The notes beneath the pieces are model-generated. The model was not told the DNA's origin. It was given only the letters and a program-made list of their open reading frames with translations, and made no database searches. From Stenomitos rutilans HA7619-LM2 (GTDB lineage: Bacteria; Cyanobacteriota; Cyanobacteriia; Leptolyngbyales; Leptolyngbyaceae), in assembly GCA_019358945.1 (NCBI GenBank), contig JAHHIE010000043.1:1-57581 (forward strand): a DNA stretch of 57,581 bases. Reading direction: 5' to 3'. Made by a program: the position numbers and the translations under genes. Positions within the stretch are counted from its first letter, which is position 1. Each line of letters opens with the position of its first letter. Of this stretch, positions 50,795-57,581 are shown piece by piece.

Positions 50795-51151
50795 CTATGC
50801 CATTGTGGTTGCCATTTGACGACAGGTTTCAGCGCAACGACGACAGGACTCAGCACAACGCTGGCAGTGGTCGTGATCGTGTTTTTCACACTCTGCTGCA
50901 CAACGATCGCACGCTGTTGCACAGACGCTGCACAGTTGAGCATGAAGGTCAGAGTTGCGTGCCATGAAGCGGGCGCAGAGCGCACAGGTATCGGCGCAAT
51001 CGCGGCAGAGCTGAATACACTGGGCCATCATTTGCACCATATCGCTGTTCAAGCAAGCCGTGGCGCAGTTCTCACAGTCACGTAAGCAGTCAAAACAAGC
51101 TGCGATGCAGGTATCCAGTAAGGCTTGGTGCTTTTGAACTGTTGTCGTCAT
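50795..51151 (-). CDS. Cys-rich four-helix copper-binding protein (Csp-like)
   Basis: From the ATG at 51151 (GGAGA upstream) the protein has 118 residues with about 20 Cys, many as C-x3-C or C-x2-C pairs along helices: DTCIAACFDCLRDCENC, CADTCALCARFMARN, CATACDRCAAECEKH. This is the copper storage protein (DUF326) pattern, in which Cys line the inside of a four-helix bundle and hold many Cu(I). No signal peptide, so a cytoplasmic Csp3-like role. It has its own upstream region. Confidence 0.85.
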   Translation of the reverse strand: MTTTVQKHQALLDTCIAACFDCLRDCENCATACLNSDMVQMMAQCIQLCRDCADTCALCARFMARNSDLHAQLCSVCATACDRCAAECEKHDHDHCQRCAESCRRCAETCRQMATTMA

Positions 51152-51304
51152 ACTGATCTCCTTGGTTAAAGAAAAAACGCGATCGCCAAAAGGCTTCACA
51201 ACTTCACCCTAAAGAAGCATTACTCTAATTGCTTCCGTCTTTCGCAAGGGATCTGACTTCCTCTTTTGCGTCTAGTAGAAAGTCGCCTATCTAACTCTAT
51301 GGGG

Positions 51305-51336
51305 TTGACTCTCCAGCTAGCTGGAGTATGCAGAAT
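51305..51336 (+). promoter_or_regulatory. MerR-family-type promoter of the DUF305 gene
   Basis: TTGACT (51305-51310), a 20-base spacer consisting mainly of the perfect palindrome CTCCAGCTAGCTGGAG (51311-51326), and CAGAAT (51331-51336). Sequence and geometry match the promoter at 50693-50724; both leave 31 bases to the start codon. Confidence 0.65.
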
Positions 51337-51367
51337 CAGAACATCGTCTTTTGCCAATCCTTTTCTT

Positions 51368-52084
51368 ATGGCTAACAGATTTAAGTTGCGCCACTTTGTC
51401 ATCAGCAAAACAGGTTCACTGTTGCTCCTGGGAGCGATCGCCACGACTGGCCTGATCAGCGCTTGTTCTACTACTGCCGAAAAGGCGCAGGCTCCCAGCC
51501 CATCAGCGACCGATGCTGGATCGATGCAGATGGATCACGGCAGCATGAGTCCGTCTGATGGCACAATGAACCACAGCATGGGAATGGAGCTTGGCCCTGC
51601 TGATGCTAATTTTGATCTCCGGTTTATTGATGCTATGACACCACACCATGAGGGAGCCGTTGTGATGGCGAAGGAAGCGCAACAAAAATCGAAGCGTCCC
51701 GAAATTCAAAAGTTAGCGGCTGGCATCATCAAGGCGCAAAAGAACGAAATTGCTGAGATGAAGCAGTGGCGGCAGTCCTGGTATCCCAAAGCACCTACAG
51801 CCCCAATGGCCTGGCATGCCGACATGAAGCACATGATGGCAATGTCAGAGGGCCAGATGAAAGGCATGATGATGAACATGGATTTGGGGACTGCTGATGG
51901 TCAATTTGATTTACGCTTTCTGAATGCCATGATTCCTCACCACGAGGGGGCGATCGTGATGGCAAAGGATGTTTTGAGTAAGTCTAAGCGTCCGGAAGTG
52001 AAGCAACTCGCTCAAGCCATCATCAACTCTCAGCAAGCCGAAATTAATCGAATGAAGCGGTGGAAACAAGCCTGGTACAAGTAG
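51368..52084 (+). CDS. DUF305 lipoprotein with two repeated domains
   Basis: 238 residues from the ATG at 51368. A signal peptide ends in a lipobox (TTGLISAC). Two homologous halves each carry DLRFIDAMTPHHEGAVVMAK or DLRFLNAMIPHHEGAIVMAK and a conserved R-x-E-x-x-x-LA. A Met/His-rich linker (MDHGSM, MKHMMAMSEGQMKGMMM) suggests metal binding. DUF305 proteins are exported and often sit next to copper or redox genes. Anchored outside the cytoplasmic membrane or in the outer membrane; role in copper binding is inferred. Confidence 0.85.
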   Translation: MANRFKLRHFVISKTGSLLLLGAIATTGLISACSTTAEKAQAPSPSATDAGSMQMDHGSMSPSDGTMNHSMGMELGPADANFDLRFIDAMTPHHEGAVVMAKEAQQKSKRPEIQKLAAGIIKAQKNEIAEMKQWRQSWYPKAPTAPMAWHADMKHMMAMSEGQMKGMMMNMDLGTADGQFDLRFLNAMIPHHEGAIVMAKDVLSKSKRPEVKQLAQAIINSQQAEINRMKRWKQAWYK

Positions 52085-52098
52085 AACGAATCAACCAA

Positions 52099-52374
52099 CT
52101 AGACCTCGGAGGTTTTGAACACCTCCGACATCTGGGAACTGACCCGATCGACCAATTGCGCTTGCTCTTCGGACGTGTTAACCGGAAAGCGCTCCCAATC
52201 GGAAGACAATCTCAAGTCGGCGAACAGCCCGGTAGGATCGTCGTGAAAGTGCAAAAACGCCTGTCCTTTACGGTAAAAAATGCCGCGTTTCTTTTCCTTT
52301 AGCCCTTCGATAGCACGAAGGGCCGTGAGTAAAGTGGTGAGTTTATCCAGGGCGCGATCGTTGGCATGTTTCAT
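52099..52374 (-). CDS. Small conserved hypothetical protein
   Basis: 91 residues with KLTTLLTALRAIEGLKEKKR and GIFYRKGQAFLHFHDDPTGL and ADLRLSSDWERFPVN. The strand-rich middle with FHDDPTGLFADL looks like a known small cyanobacterial family but I cannot name it. It is 35 bases downstream of the HAD gene on the same strand. Confidence 0.7.
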   Translation of the reverse strand: MKHANDRALDKLTTLLTALRAIEGLKEKKRGIFYRKGQAFLHFHDDPTGLFADLRLSSDWERFPVNTSEEQAQLVDRVSSQMSEVFKTSEV

Positions 52375-52409
52375 GGTTGTCGATCACTGTGAAACATTGA
52401 GCGGAGGTT

Positions 52410-53210
52410 TCATAGTGCACTGCTTTCTGTGATCCAGGTTTCTAACGGCTGGCTAAAGTGTTGCAAAGACAGTACATAAATCTGAGCGTCGTGAGCCGCC
52501 AAATCTCTTTCTGGTTGCGTATTGTAGCCCCACTCTGCTAAAAATAGCTTTACATCGGCAAGATCGGCTTGCTGTTTGACGGCTTGCAGGGTTTGTAACC
52601 GATCTTCCACAAACCAGAAAGTGGCATTGGAAGCCTGCTCTGATCGTAGCGATCGCAACGTCTCTGGTTTGGGTCGTTTGACTTCTTTGCCCAGAATTTT
52701 CAGCTTCGTGAAATCAACGTGGTGCTGCTGCAAGAGCTGTTGAATGAACCGTCCCTCTTTGGTGCTGATGATGATGATTTCGGTGTCACTAGTGAGCCAG
52801 GTCTTGAGTTGCGGAATGATACCAGGATAAAACTCTTGCTCTGCCAGCCAGCTTTCCACATCGCGTTTAATCCAGCGATCGCGCACGCCATCGACTTCAG
52901 CCGCAAGTTGAGCGGCTTCCATCCCATCTTTGACGGCCTGCTGTTTGGCGATAGTAGTCCAGTGCAGCAGAATCTCAGCCTCTGATGTGCCCAACAAGAG
53001 CGATCGCACCAGGAGCGGCATTTCCCATCCGGTTTCAATCACAGGTCGGGTACGGTAGAACTGTTCAGCCAGACCGTCTGGTGGAGATGTCTCGTCCGGT
53101 TGCCAGAGATTGCAGTAGGCACGCCAGGACGTTTGAAAGTACTCCTTCATGCCATTGCAAAGGACACCATCAAAGTCAAGGGCAAGCACAGTTGGGGCAA
53201 GAACAGACAT
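52410..53210 (-). CDS. HAD-superfamily hydrolase
   Basis: 266 residues. Motif I is VLALDFDGVLCNG with the nucleophile Asp (D13) and acid Asp (D15), motif II is the Thr in IIIISTKEGRF, and motif III/IV are around LGKEVKRPKPETL and FWFVEDRLQTLQAV. The cap is helical (about 60-125). A phosphatase or phosphonatase-like enzyme; substrate unknown. It lies 50 bases downstream of the nSTAND gene on the same strand. Confidence 0.88.
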   Translation of the reverse strand: MSVLAPTVLALDFDGVLCNGMKEYFQTSWRAYCNLWQPDETSPPDGLAEQFYRTRPVIETGWEMPLLVRSLLLGTSEAEILLHWTTIAKQQAVKDGMEAAQLAAEVDGVRDRWIKRDVESWLAEQEFYPGIIPQLKTWLTSDTEIIIISTKEGRFIQQLLQQHHVDFTKLKILGKEVKRPKPETLRSLRSEQASNATFWFVEDRLQTLQAVKQQADLADVKLFLAEWGYNTQPERDLAAHDAQIYVLSLQHFSQPLETWITESSAL

Positions 53211-53260
53211 AGCGACTGGCGTTCAACAACATCGCTTTAACCCTACCGCAACTGGCTGTG

Positions 53261-56200
53261 TTACAGTGCAGCGCCAGGTACAGTCGTGGGTGATGGTGGT
53301 AACTGCACGGCGCGCCATTCAAGGCCAGCCTCGACTTGTTTGTGCTTTGGTGTGTTGGGTGTCGGTTTAAAGCTCACCATTAAAGCGGTGATCAGCAGTG
53401 CCAACGAAAACAGCAGCAGCAGAGATGGCAGAGCACTTTCAGCCGAACGAATCTGCTTGAGCTTGGACATCAGAAACGCATTTTGTCGTCGCAGGCTAAT
53501 CAGCCGTTTCACGACAGGTTCTGGTTGAGACGCCTCTGATGGATGGTGATCGTGCAGGTCTAAATCCGCAACGCTTTCTTCTTGCTGCTGACGAATGAAA
53601 CTTACGAGATAATCGTGAACTAGCTGGTAGCGATCGGCAGGATTTTCGGGCACCAGAAAGAGTAACCCAGAGCCGACCAACACTTCCAGCACTAGATCGA
53701 GCTTATTGATTTCAGCCGTCAAACCTAAATCGACCAAATCGGTTTCTAAATCTTCGCGGCTTTTGAGCGGGCGTGTGCCATTTTCGTTTGTGAGCAGAAA
53801 CAGAACAATCCGTGCAGCATCTTCATTTTCAGGGCCACAATCTTCAATGATGTTTTCGAGCGATCGTGCCACCAGTTTTTCCTTGGGGCCTTTCTGGCGA
53901 TATTCCGCCAGCGTCGTAATCCCTTCCGCTTGCAGTTCGGCACCCACTGCCTGTAGCTCGATCGCTCGCACTTCGCCAGAATCGTCTGCCAGATCGGTGA
54001 CTAAGGCATCCACCAACTCGTCATCCAGGTAGAACTGGGCGCGATCGGTCAGGCTTTTGATGATCGATCGCGCATCGGCAGGCGAAAAGTCTCCCAACGG
54101 ATAGCGGACATCTTTCCCAAGAATGTCATTGATGCTGTCTAAATTCACACTATCACGGCTGGCAAGGCGCTGAAACTCCAGCAGGTAGTGGAGGTAGTCT
54201 TCCCTCAGCGTCAGCACGACTTTGACAAAATCCAGGTTCAGGCAATCGCGCAGAAACTCATAGAACAGGCGGCGCTGTGGTAGGGTTTCATGGACAAAGA
54301 AGAACTCCTCAAACTGGTCAAAAATCAGCACCGGGATGAAGTTAAGACTGGTGGCTTGGCGGAGGAGAGAGAGGAGAGAAGAGAGAGGGGGAGCAGAGGG
54401 AGCAGGGGAAGCAGAGGACACGTTAAATTTTCCTGGCTCCTGGCTCCTGGCTCCTGAGTGCTGACCGCTGACCGCTGACGGCTGACCGCTTCCTTCCATT
54501 TCCTGACGGCTGACGGCTGACGGCTGACCGCTTTCTTCTGCCTCCTGCCTTCTGCCTTCTGCCCTTTGCCCTCCGATCGCCAGCACCAATCTCGCTTCCA
54601 GGGCCGTTTGCCAATCGGTGTAAAGGTCAATCAAAAGGGGCAGTGCAATGCGATCGCCAATCACACGCTCTTTTAACGCAGGCACCAGACCCGCATTGAC
54701 GATCGAGCTTTTGCCTACTCCCGATGGCCCATGAATGACGGTGAGCTTAAGATCATTCCGCCCCATGCGAACGACCAAACGGTTAACATCTTGCTGGCGA
54801 CCAGATGCTCTAATCTCTTGTGCCAGTGGCGCTTCTTGAGGAATTTGACCCGGAAATTGGCTGAATAAAGACTGCTGTGGCTCCAGACGCAGTGCTCCAA
54901 TAAAGGCGCGAAACCCATACTGATGCTCCAGCGATCGCCGCGTTTGTTTGGTATGAAAGGCTTCTAGGTAGTGCCCTTGCTGAAAGTACAGGTCTCGTAG
55001 ATGCCGCAGAATAACGATGTAAAGCTGTGGATCATCGGGTGGATAGGTCTGATTTTGAGCTGTTTCCAGATGACCGATCGCGACTTCGATCTGCCCCAAC
55101 TTTGCTTCCGCTCTAGCCATCAGCAGCAAGTACCAGCCTTGATGGTACCGTTGCGCGACTTCCAGGCTGTCCTCAATATGGGGATTGGGGGATTGGTGAT
55201 CGATCGCCGCTGTGGTAGCGGTCAAAATATCGAGTGCTGTTTCCACCTGCTGTTTGGCCTCTTTCCAGGACGATCGTGCCAGGGCGACCTCCGCCAGAAA
55301 GCCATGATCTCGTGCCTGTCGGACAGGGTCAGCATAGAGCTTGTGCAGCACCAAGGCGCGTTTTGCCACTGCCTCCAACTCATCCCATTGCTGAAGCTTT
55401 TGCAGCACCTCGGCTTGCGGGATGATGAATCGAGCCACCAGATCCTGACGATTAGTTTGCTCAAATACCTCTAGACCACGCTGAAAGTAGTTCAGTGCTT
55501 GCTGGCAGGCATCGGTATAAAGAGTACGTTGTTGCATTGCCCGCGATCGCCACCACAGCCCAAGGTAAATCAGCACACACGCCGCTCGTTCGCTGGCAGA
55601 CGGCAGCAGGACAAAGGATTCGGATAGCTTTTGCGATCGTTGGCGGTTACTTTCTTCTTGCCAAAACGCCAGACTACACTCGTAGCAGATACGGGCCGTT
55701 GCCAATTCACCTTGCGCATGGGCATCCTGTCCAAGTAGAAAATCAAGACTTGCTTGAAGCGCTGGATCAATGGCCTGACCGCTGCTAAGGACTCGTTCAA
55801 GGGCAAATTCTAATTCTGTTCTGCGCAACGAATTTGTGCCCCACGTTTGGAAATGTTTCTGTTGCAGCAATGTCCAATTGGGCAAAAATTGTTCATCGCC
55901 TGCATCAAGAATGGAGGCAAAGAGTCTATCGGTATGCTGCCGTAGCCCTTCTAGCACCGCATCTGATGCCACGTCGAAGGAAATGACCGTATTCCCTCCC
56001 CAACTTTTCAAGTCGGGTGCCAGTCGGTCGAGCTTTGCCAGGACGCGATCGTTCATCCACAGCACAAGTGGAAACGGGAATTTTTTACTCAGCTCCTCGC
56101 GCACAAGATTGGTGGCTAACAGCACCTGGTCGATCGCTGTGACCGACTCCAGCCCGTAGATCATCAACGCGTTAGGAGGCTGACAGCGGGAAGAGTTTTG

Positions 56201-56602
56201 AGTTTCGAGTTTTGAGTTTTGAGTTGGAGGATTTTGGGGAGGAGTTTTGAGCTGTTGATGGTTGACCGTTTGTAAGGGTGATTGCTCTGCTCCCGCTTCC
56301 CCTGTTGCCCCCTCTCCCTTTACCTCCATCTCCTCCTCACACTCGTGCTCATCCTCCTTCATCTCCGTCCGAATTCTGGTGTAGAGGGTTTTAGCCGTTT
56401 CAGGCAGTGTGTATTCATGAATGGGCAACGGACAACGTTCTTTCAACTGTTGCGTCATGCGATCGCGCAGTTTAGTGTAGTTGCAGCGCACCAAAATCAG
56501 CGCAAACTGCTGCTGCGACAGGGTAATTGCACGAACGAGTGTATCCAGCGATCGCTCATTTTCCGCTCGTACTGCTTGTCGGGATTGGTCGGTCGTACTC
56601 AT
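53261..56602 (-). CDS. nSTAND-type NTPase with TPR-like helices and a C-terminal membrane segment
   Basis: 1113 residues. An N-terminal region (1-270) of unknown type, a TPR-like helical region (about 285-590), an STAND NTPase with Walker A GPSGVGKSS (about 629) and Walker B LIFDQFEEFF (about 762), a winged-helix-like part with YQLVHDYLVSFIRQQQEE (about 1010), and a membrane segment (about 1070-1090, SLLLLFSLALLITALMVSF). STAND proteins are signal-activated switches used in immunity and development. Two low-complexity insertions (about 90-140 and 680-755) match intergenic repeats. No WD40 sensor is present. Confidence 0.82.
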   Translation of the reverse strand: MSTTDQSRQAVRAENERSLDTLVRAITLSQQQFALILVRCNYTKLRDRMTQQLKERCPLPIHEYTLPETAKTLYTRIRTEMKEDEHECEEEMEVKGEGATGEAGAEQSPLQTVNHQQLKTPPQNPPTQNSKLETQNSSRCQPPNALMIYGLESVTAIDQVLLATNLVREELSKKFPFPLVLWMNDRVLAKLDRLAPDLKSWGGNTVISFDVASDAVLEGLRQHTDRLFASILDAGDEQFLPNWTLLQQKHFQTWGTNSLRRTELEFALERVLSSGQAIDPALQASLDFLLGQDAHAQGELATARICYECSLAFWQEESNRQRSQKLSESFVLLPSASERAACVLIYLGLWWRSRAMQQRTLYTDACQQALNYFQRGLEVFEQTNRQDLVARFIIPQAEVLQKLQQWDELEAVAKRALVLHKLYADPVRQARDHGFLAEVALARSSWKEAKQQVETALDILTATTAAIDHQSPNPHIEDSLEVAQRYHQGWYLLLMARAEAKLGQIEVAIGHLETAQNQTYPPDDPQLYIVILRHLRDLYFQQGHYLEAFHTKQTRRSLEHQYGFRAFIGALRLEPQQSLFSQFPGQIPQEAPLAQEIRASGRQQDVNRLVVRMGRNDLKLTVIHGPSGVGKSSIVNAGLVPALKERVIGDRIALPLLIDLYTDWQTALEARLVLAIGGQRAEGRRQEAEESGQPSAVSRQEMEGSGQPSAVSGQHSGARSQEPGKFNVSSASPAPSAPPLSSLLSLLRQATSLNFIPVLIFDQFEEFFFVHETLPQRRLFYEFLRDCLNLDFVKVVLTLREDYLHYLLEFQRLASRDSVNLDSINDILGKDVRYPLGDFSPADARSIIKSLTDRAQFYLDDELVDALVTDLADDSGEVRAIELQAVGAELQAEGITTLAEYRQKGPKEKLVARSLENIIEDCGPENEDAARIVLFLLTNENGTRPLKSREDLETDLVDLGLTAEINKLDLVLEVLVGSGLLFLVPENPADRYQLVHDYLVSFIRQQQEESVADLDLHDHHPSEASQPEPVVKRLISLRRQNAFLMSKLKQIRSAESALPSLLLLFSLALLITALMVSFKPTPNTPKHKQVEAGLEWRAVQLPPSPTTVPGAAL
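54355..54560. repeat. In-frame short-repeat insertion inside the nSTAND gene
   Basis: GGCTCCT, GACCGCTGACGGCTGAC, CTTCTGCCTTCTGCC and GAGAGAGG-type tandem units. They translate to EGRRQEAEE, GQPSAVS and similar low-complexity peptide between Walker A and Walker B. Same repeat style as 30150-30215. Confidence 0.75.
56195..56345. repeat. Second in-frame short-repeat insertion in the nSTAND gene
   Basis: GAGTTTTGAGTTTTGAGTT-type units followed by a C/T-rich run; translated as PPTQNSKLETQNSS and an acidic EDEHECEEEMEVKGEG stretch in the N-terminal region. Confidence 0.65.
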
Positions 56603-56809
56603 ATCGGTACAGCCCTTAAGTATTTATATCGTTCTCTCCCTTGTTCCTTGGGGTTAGTACCACAACACAAAGCATGAGCAAGAGCGCAATACCAGTGAAA
56701 ACACGGGTTTTTAAAGCTCATTTTGAAGACTTTACTCAAGTAAAGAAAAATCAAGGTTTATTAATTTCTTGAAGGCAAACATAGAGCTATACCAACTATT
56801 GTAAAAGCT

Positions 56810-57581
56810 ATGCCGGACTACGCAGGGAACAATCTAACTTCTGCAAAAGAGATTAGCTCAGCCACAGGTTTGCAAGCGTTCAGCGATCGAGTAGATGCCT
56901 TTGATACGGATGACTACTACCGCATTAGCCTCAGCGGACGCAGCAGCCTCAACATAGCAATCAATGGCCTAAGTGCAGACGCAAATGTACAGTTGCTCGA
57001 TCGTAACGGCAACACCTTACAAACGTCTGCCAATAGCGCTGGTATTTCAGAAGCAGTTAGCCAGGTTCTTGATGCCAACGTTTACTATATTCGGGTTTAC
57101 CAAAGTAGCAGCGGTGCTGACACAGACTACACCCTCAACCTCAAACTGCAAAATAACCCCAAAATTGATGTTCTTTGGCGTGATTACAGCAGTGGCGCAA
57201 ATGCAGTCTGGTTCATGGGTGGCACGAACAATTCCAGCATTACCACCTCTACATCTCTCACCTCAGTAGCCACAAATTGGCAGGTTGAAGGCATTGCAGA
57301 CTTCAATGGGGATAATCGTCCTGACTTGGTCTGGCGAGACTACAGCAGTGGCGCGAATGCTGTGTGGTTTATGGGTGGCACCAACAATGCGACGCTCATC
57401 GGCTCTACATCTCTCACCTCAGTAGCCACAAATTGGCAGATTGAAGGCATTGCTGACTTCAATGGGGATAATCGTCCTGACTTGGTCTGGCGAGACTACA
57501 GCAGTGGCGCGAATGCTGTGTGGTTTATGGGTGGCACCAACAATGCGACGCTCATCGGCTCTACATCTCTCACCTCAGTAG
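56810..57581 (+). CDS. PPC domain plus FG-GAP-like repeat protein (truncated by window end)
   Basis: The ATG at 56810 opens a frame that is still open at 57581 (257 codons visible). Residues 1-110 resemble a bacterial pre-peptidase C-terminal (PPC) domain: FDTDDYYRISLSGRSSLNIA, VQLLDRNGNTLQTS, NVYYIRVYQSSSG. From about 115 there are repeats of 52 residues with ADFNGDNRPDLVWRDYSSGA and NAVWFMGGTNN, an FG-GAP/VCBS-like calcium-binding pattern (DxNxDxxxD). The second and third units are nearly identical in DNA, period 156 bp. No signal peptide; likely secreted by another route. Full length unknown. Confidence 0.8.
   Translation, partial: MPDYAGNNLTSAKEISSATGLQAFSDRVDAFDTDDYYRISLSGRSSLNIAINGLSADANVQLLDRNGNTLQTSANSAGISEAVSQVLDANVYYIRVYQSSSGADTDYTLNLKLQNNPKIDVLWRDYSSGANAVWFMGGTNNSSITTSTSLTSVATNWQVEGIADFNGDNRPDLVWRDYSSGANAVWFMGGTNNATLIGSTSLTSVATNWQIEGIADFNGDNRPDLVWRDYSSGANAVWFMGGTNNATLIGSTSLTSV
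57290..57581 (+). repeat. Near-identical 156-bp coding repeats
   Basis: Units starting at 57290 and 57446 (GGCATTGC.GACTTCAATG) differ at only a few bases over their visible length. The window ends in the second unit, so the array probably goes on. Confidence 0.8.

Overview
The window is chromosomal DNA of a cyanobacterium. The host-like parts are rich in the HIP1 octamer GCGATCGC and carry SLH-domain porins, a CHAT-TPR protein, an Uma2 remnant and other families typical of cyanobacteria. It looks like a filamentous or Leptolyngbya-type genome, but the genus cannot be fixed from the sequence alone.

Layout. 1-3666 is the right end of a first integrative element sitting at the 3' end of tRNA-Pro(GGG). 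It has a divergent XRE / ribbon-helix-helix regulatory switch, a lambda-O-like initiator gene with an internal 20-bp iteron array (interrupted by an in-frame TGA), a small excisionase-like protein and a tyrosine integrase. 3788-5928 is an Rrf2 regulator - cysteine synthase - J-domain operon. 6087-14492 holds four tandem SLH/OprB porins. 14948-21818 carries an amidase, a glycosyltransferase, an MFS transporter, RecO, DeoC and a MAPEG protein. 21980-33237 has a tandem repeat, a decayed Uma2 gene, a large CHAT-TPR protein, a thioredoxin-like protein, a membrane-anchored S8 protease and conserved hypothetical membrane proteins.

33364-47145 is the most interesting part: a 13.7-kb element bounded by 42-bp direct repeats of the 5' half of tRNA-Val(GAC). 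It carries its own integrase, paired TGCACAC-type arm sites at both ends, a family of related AT-rich dyads mostly just upstream of genes, a PD-(D/E)XK nuclease, a replication-type P-loop ATPase, a KfrA-like protein, a four-gene minus-strand cassette that includes a tail-fibre-like protein, and two large proteins I cannot assign. HIP1 sites were not seen in it, unlike its surroundings. No terminase, portal, HK97-type capsid or relaxase is recognisable, so it may be an undescribed virus, satellite or plasmid-like integrative element. The integration geometry appears to give the tRNA a new promoter and leave the old tRNA promoter pointing into the integrase gene.

47559-52084 is a copper-handling cluster (cupredoxin, CopA-type ATPase, free HMA domain, Cys-rich Csp-like protein, DUF305 lipoprotein) with two matching MerR-family-type promoters. 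52099-57581 has a small conserved protein, a HAD hydrolase, a large nSTAND-type NTPase with in-frame low-complexity insertions, and the start of a PPC plus FG-GAP-like repeat protein that runs off the window.
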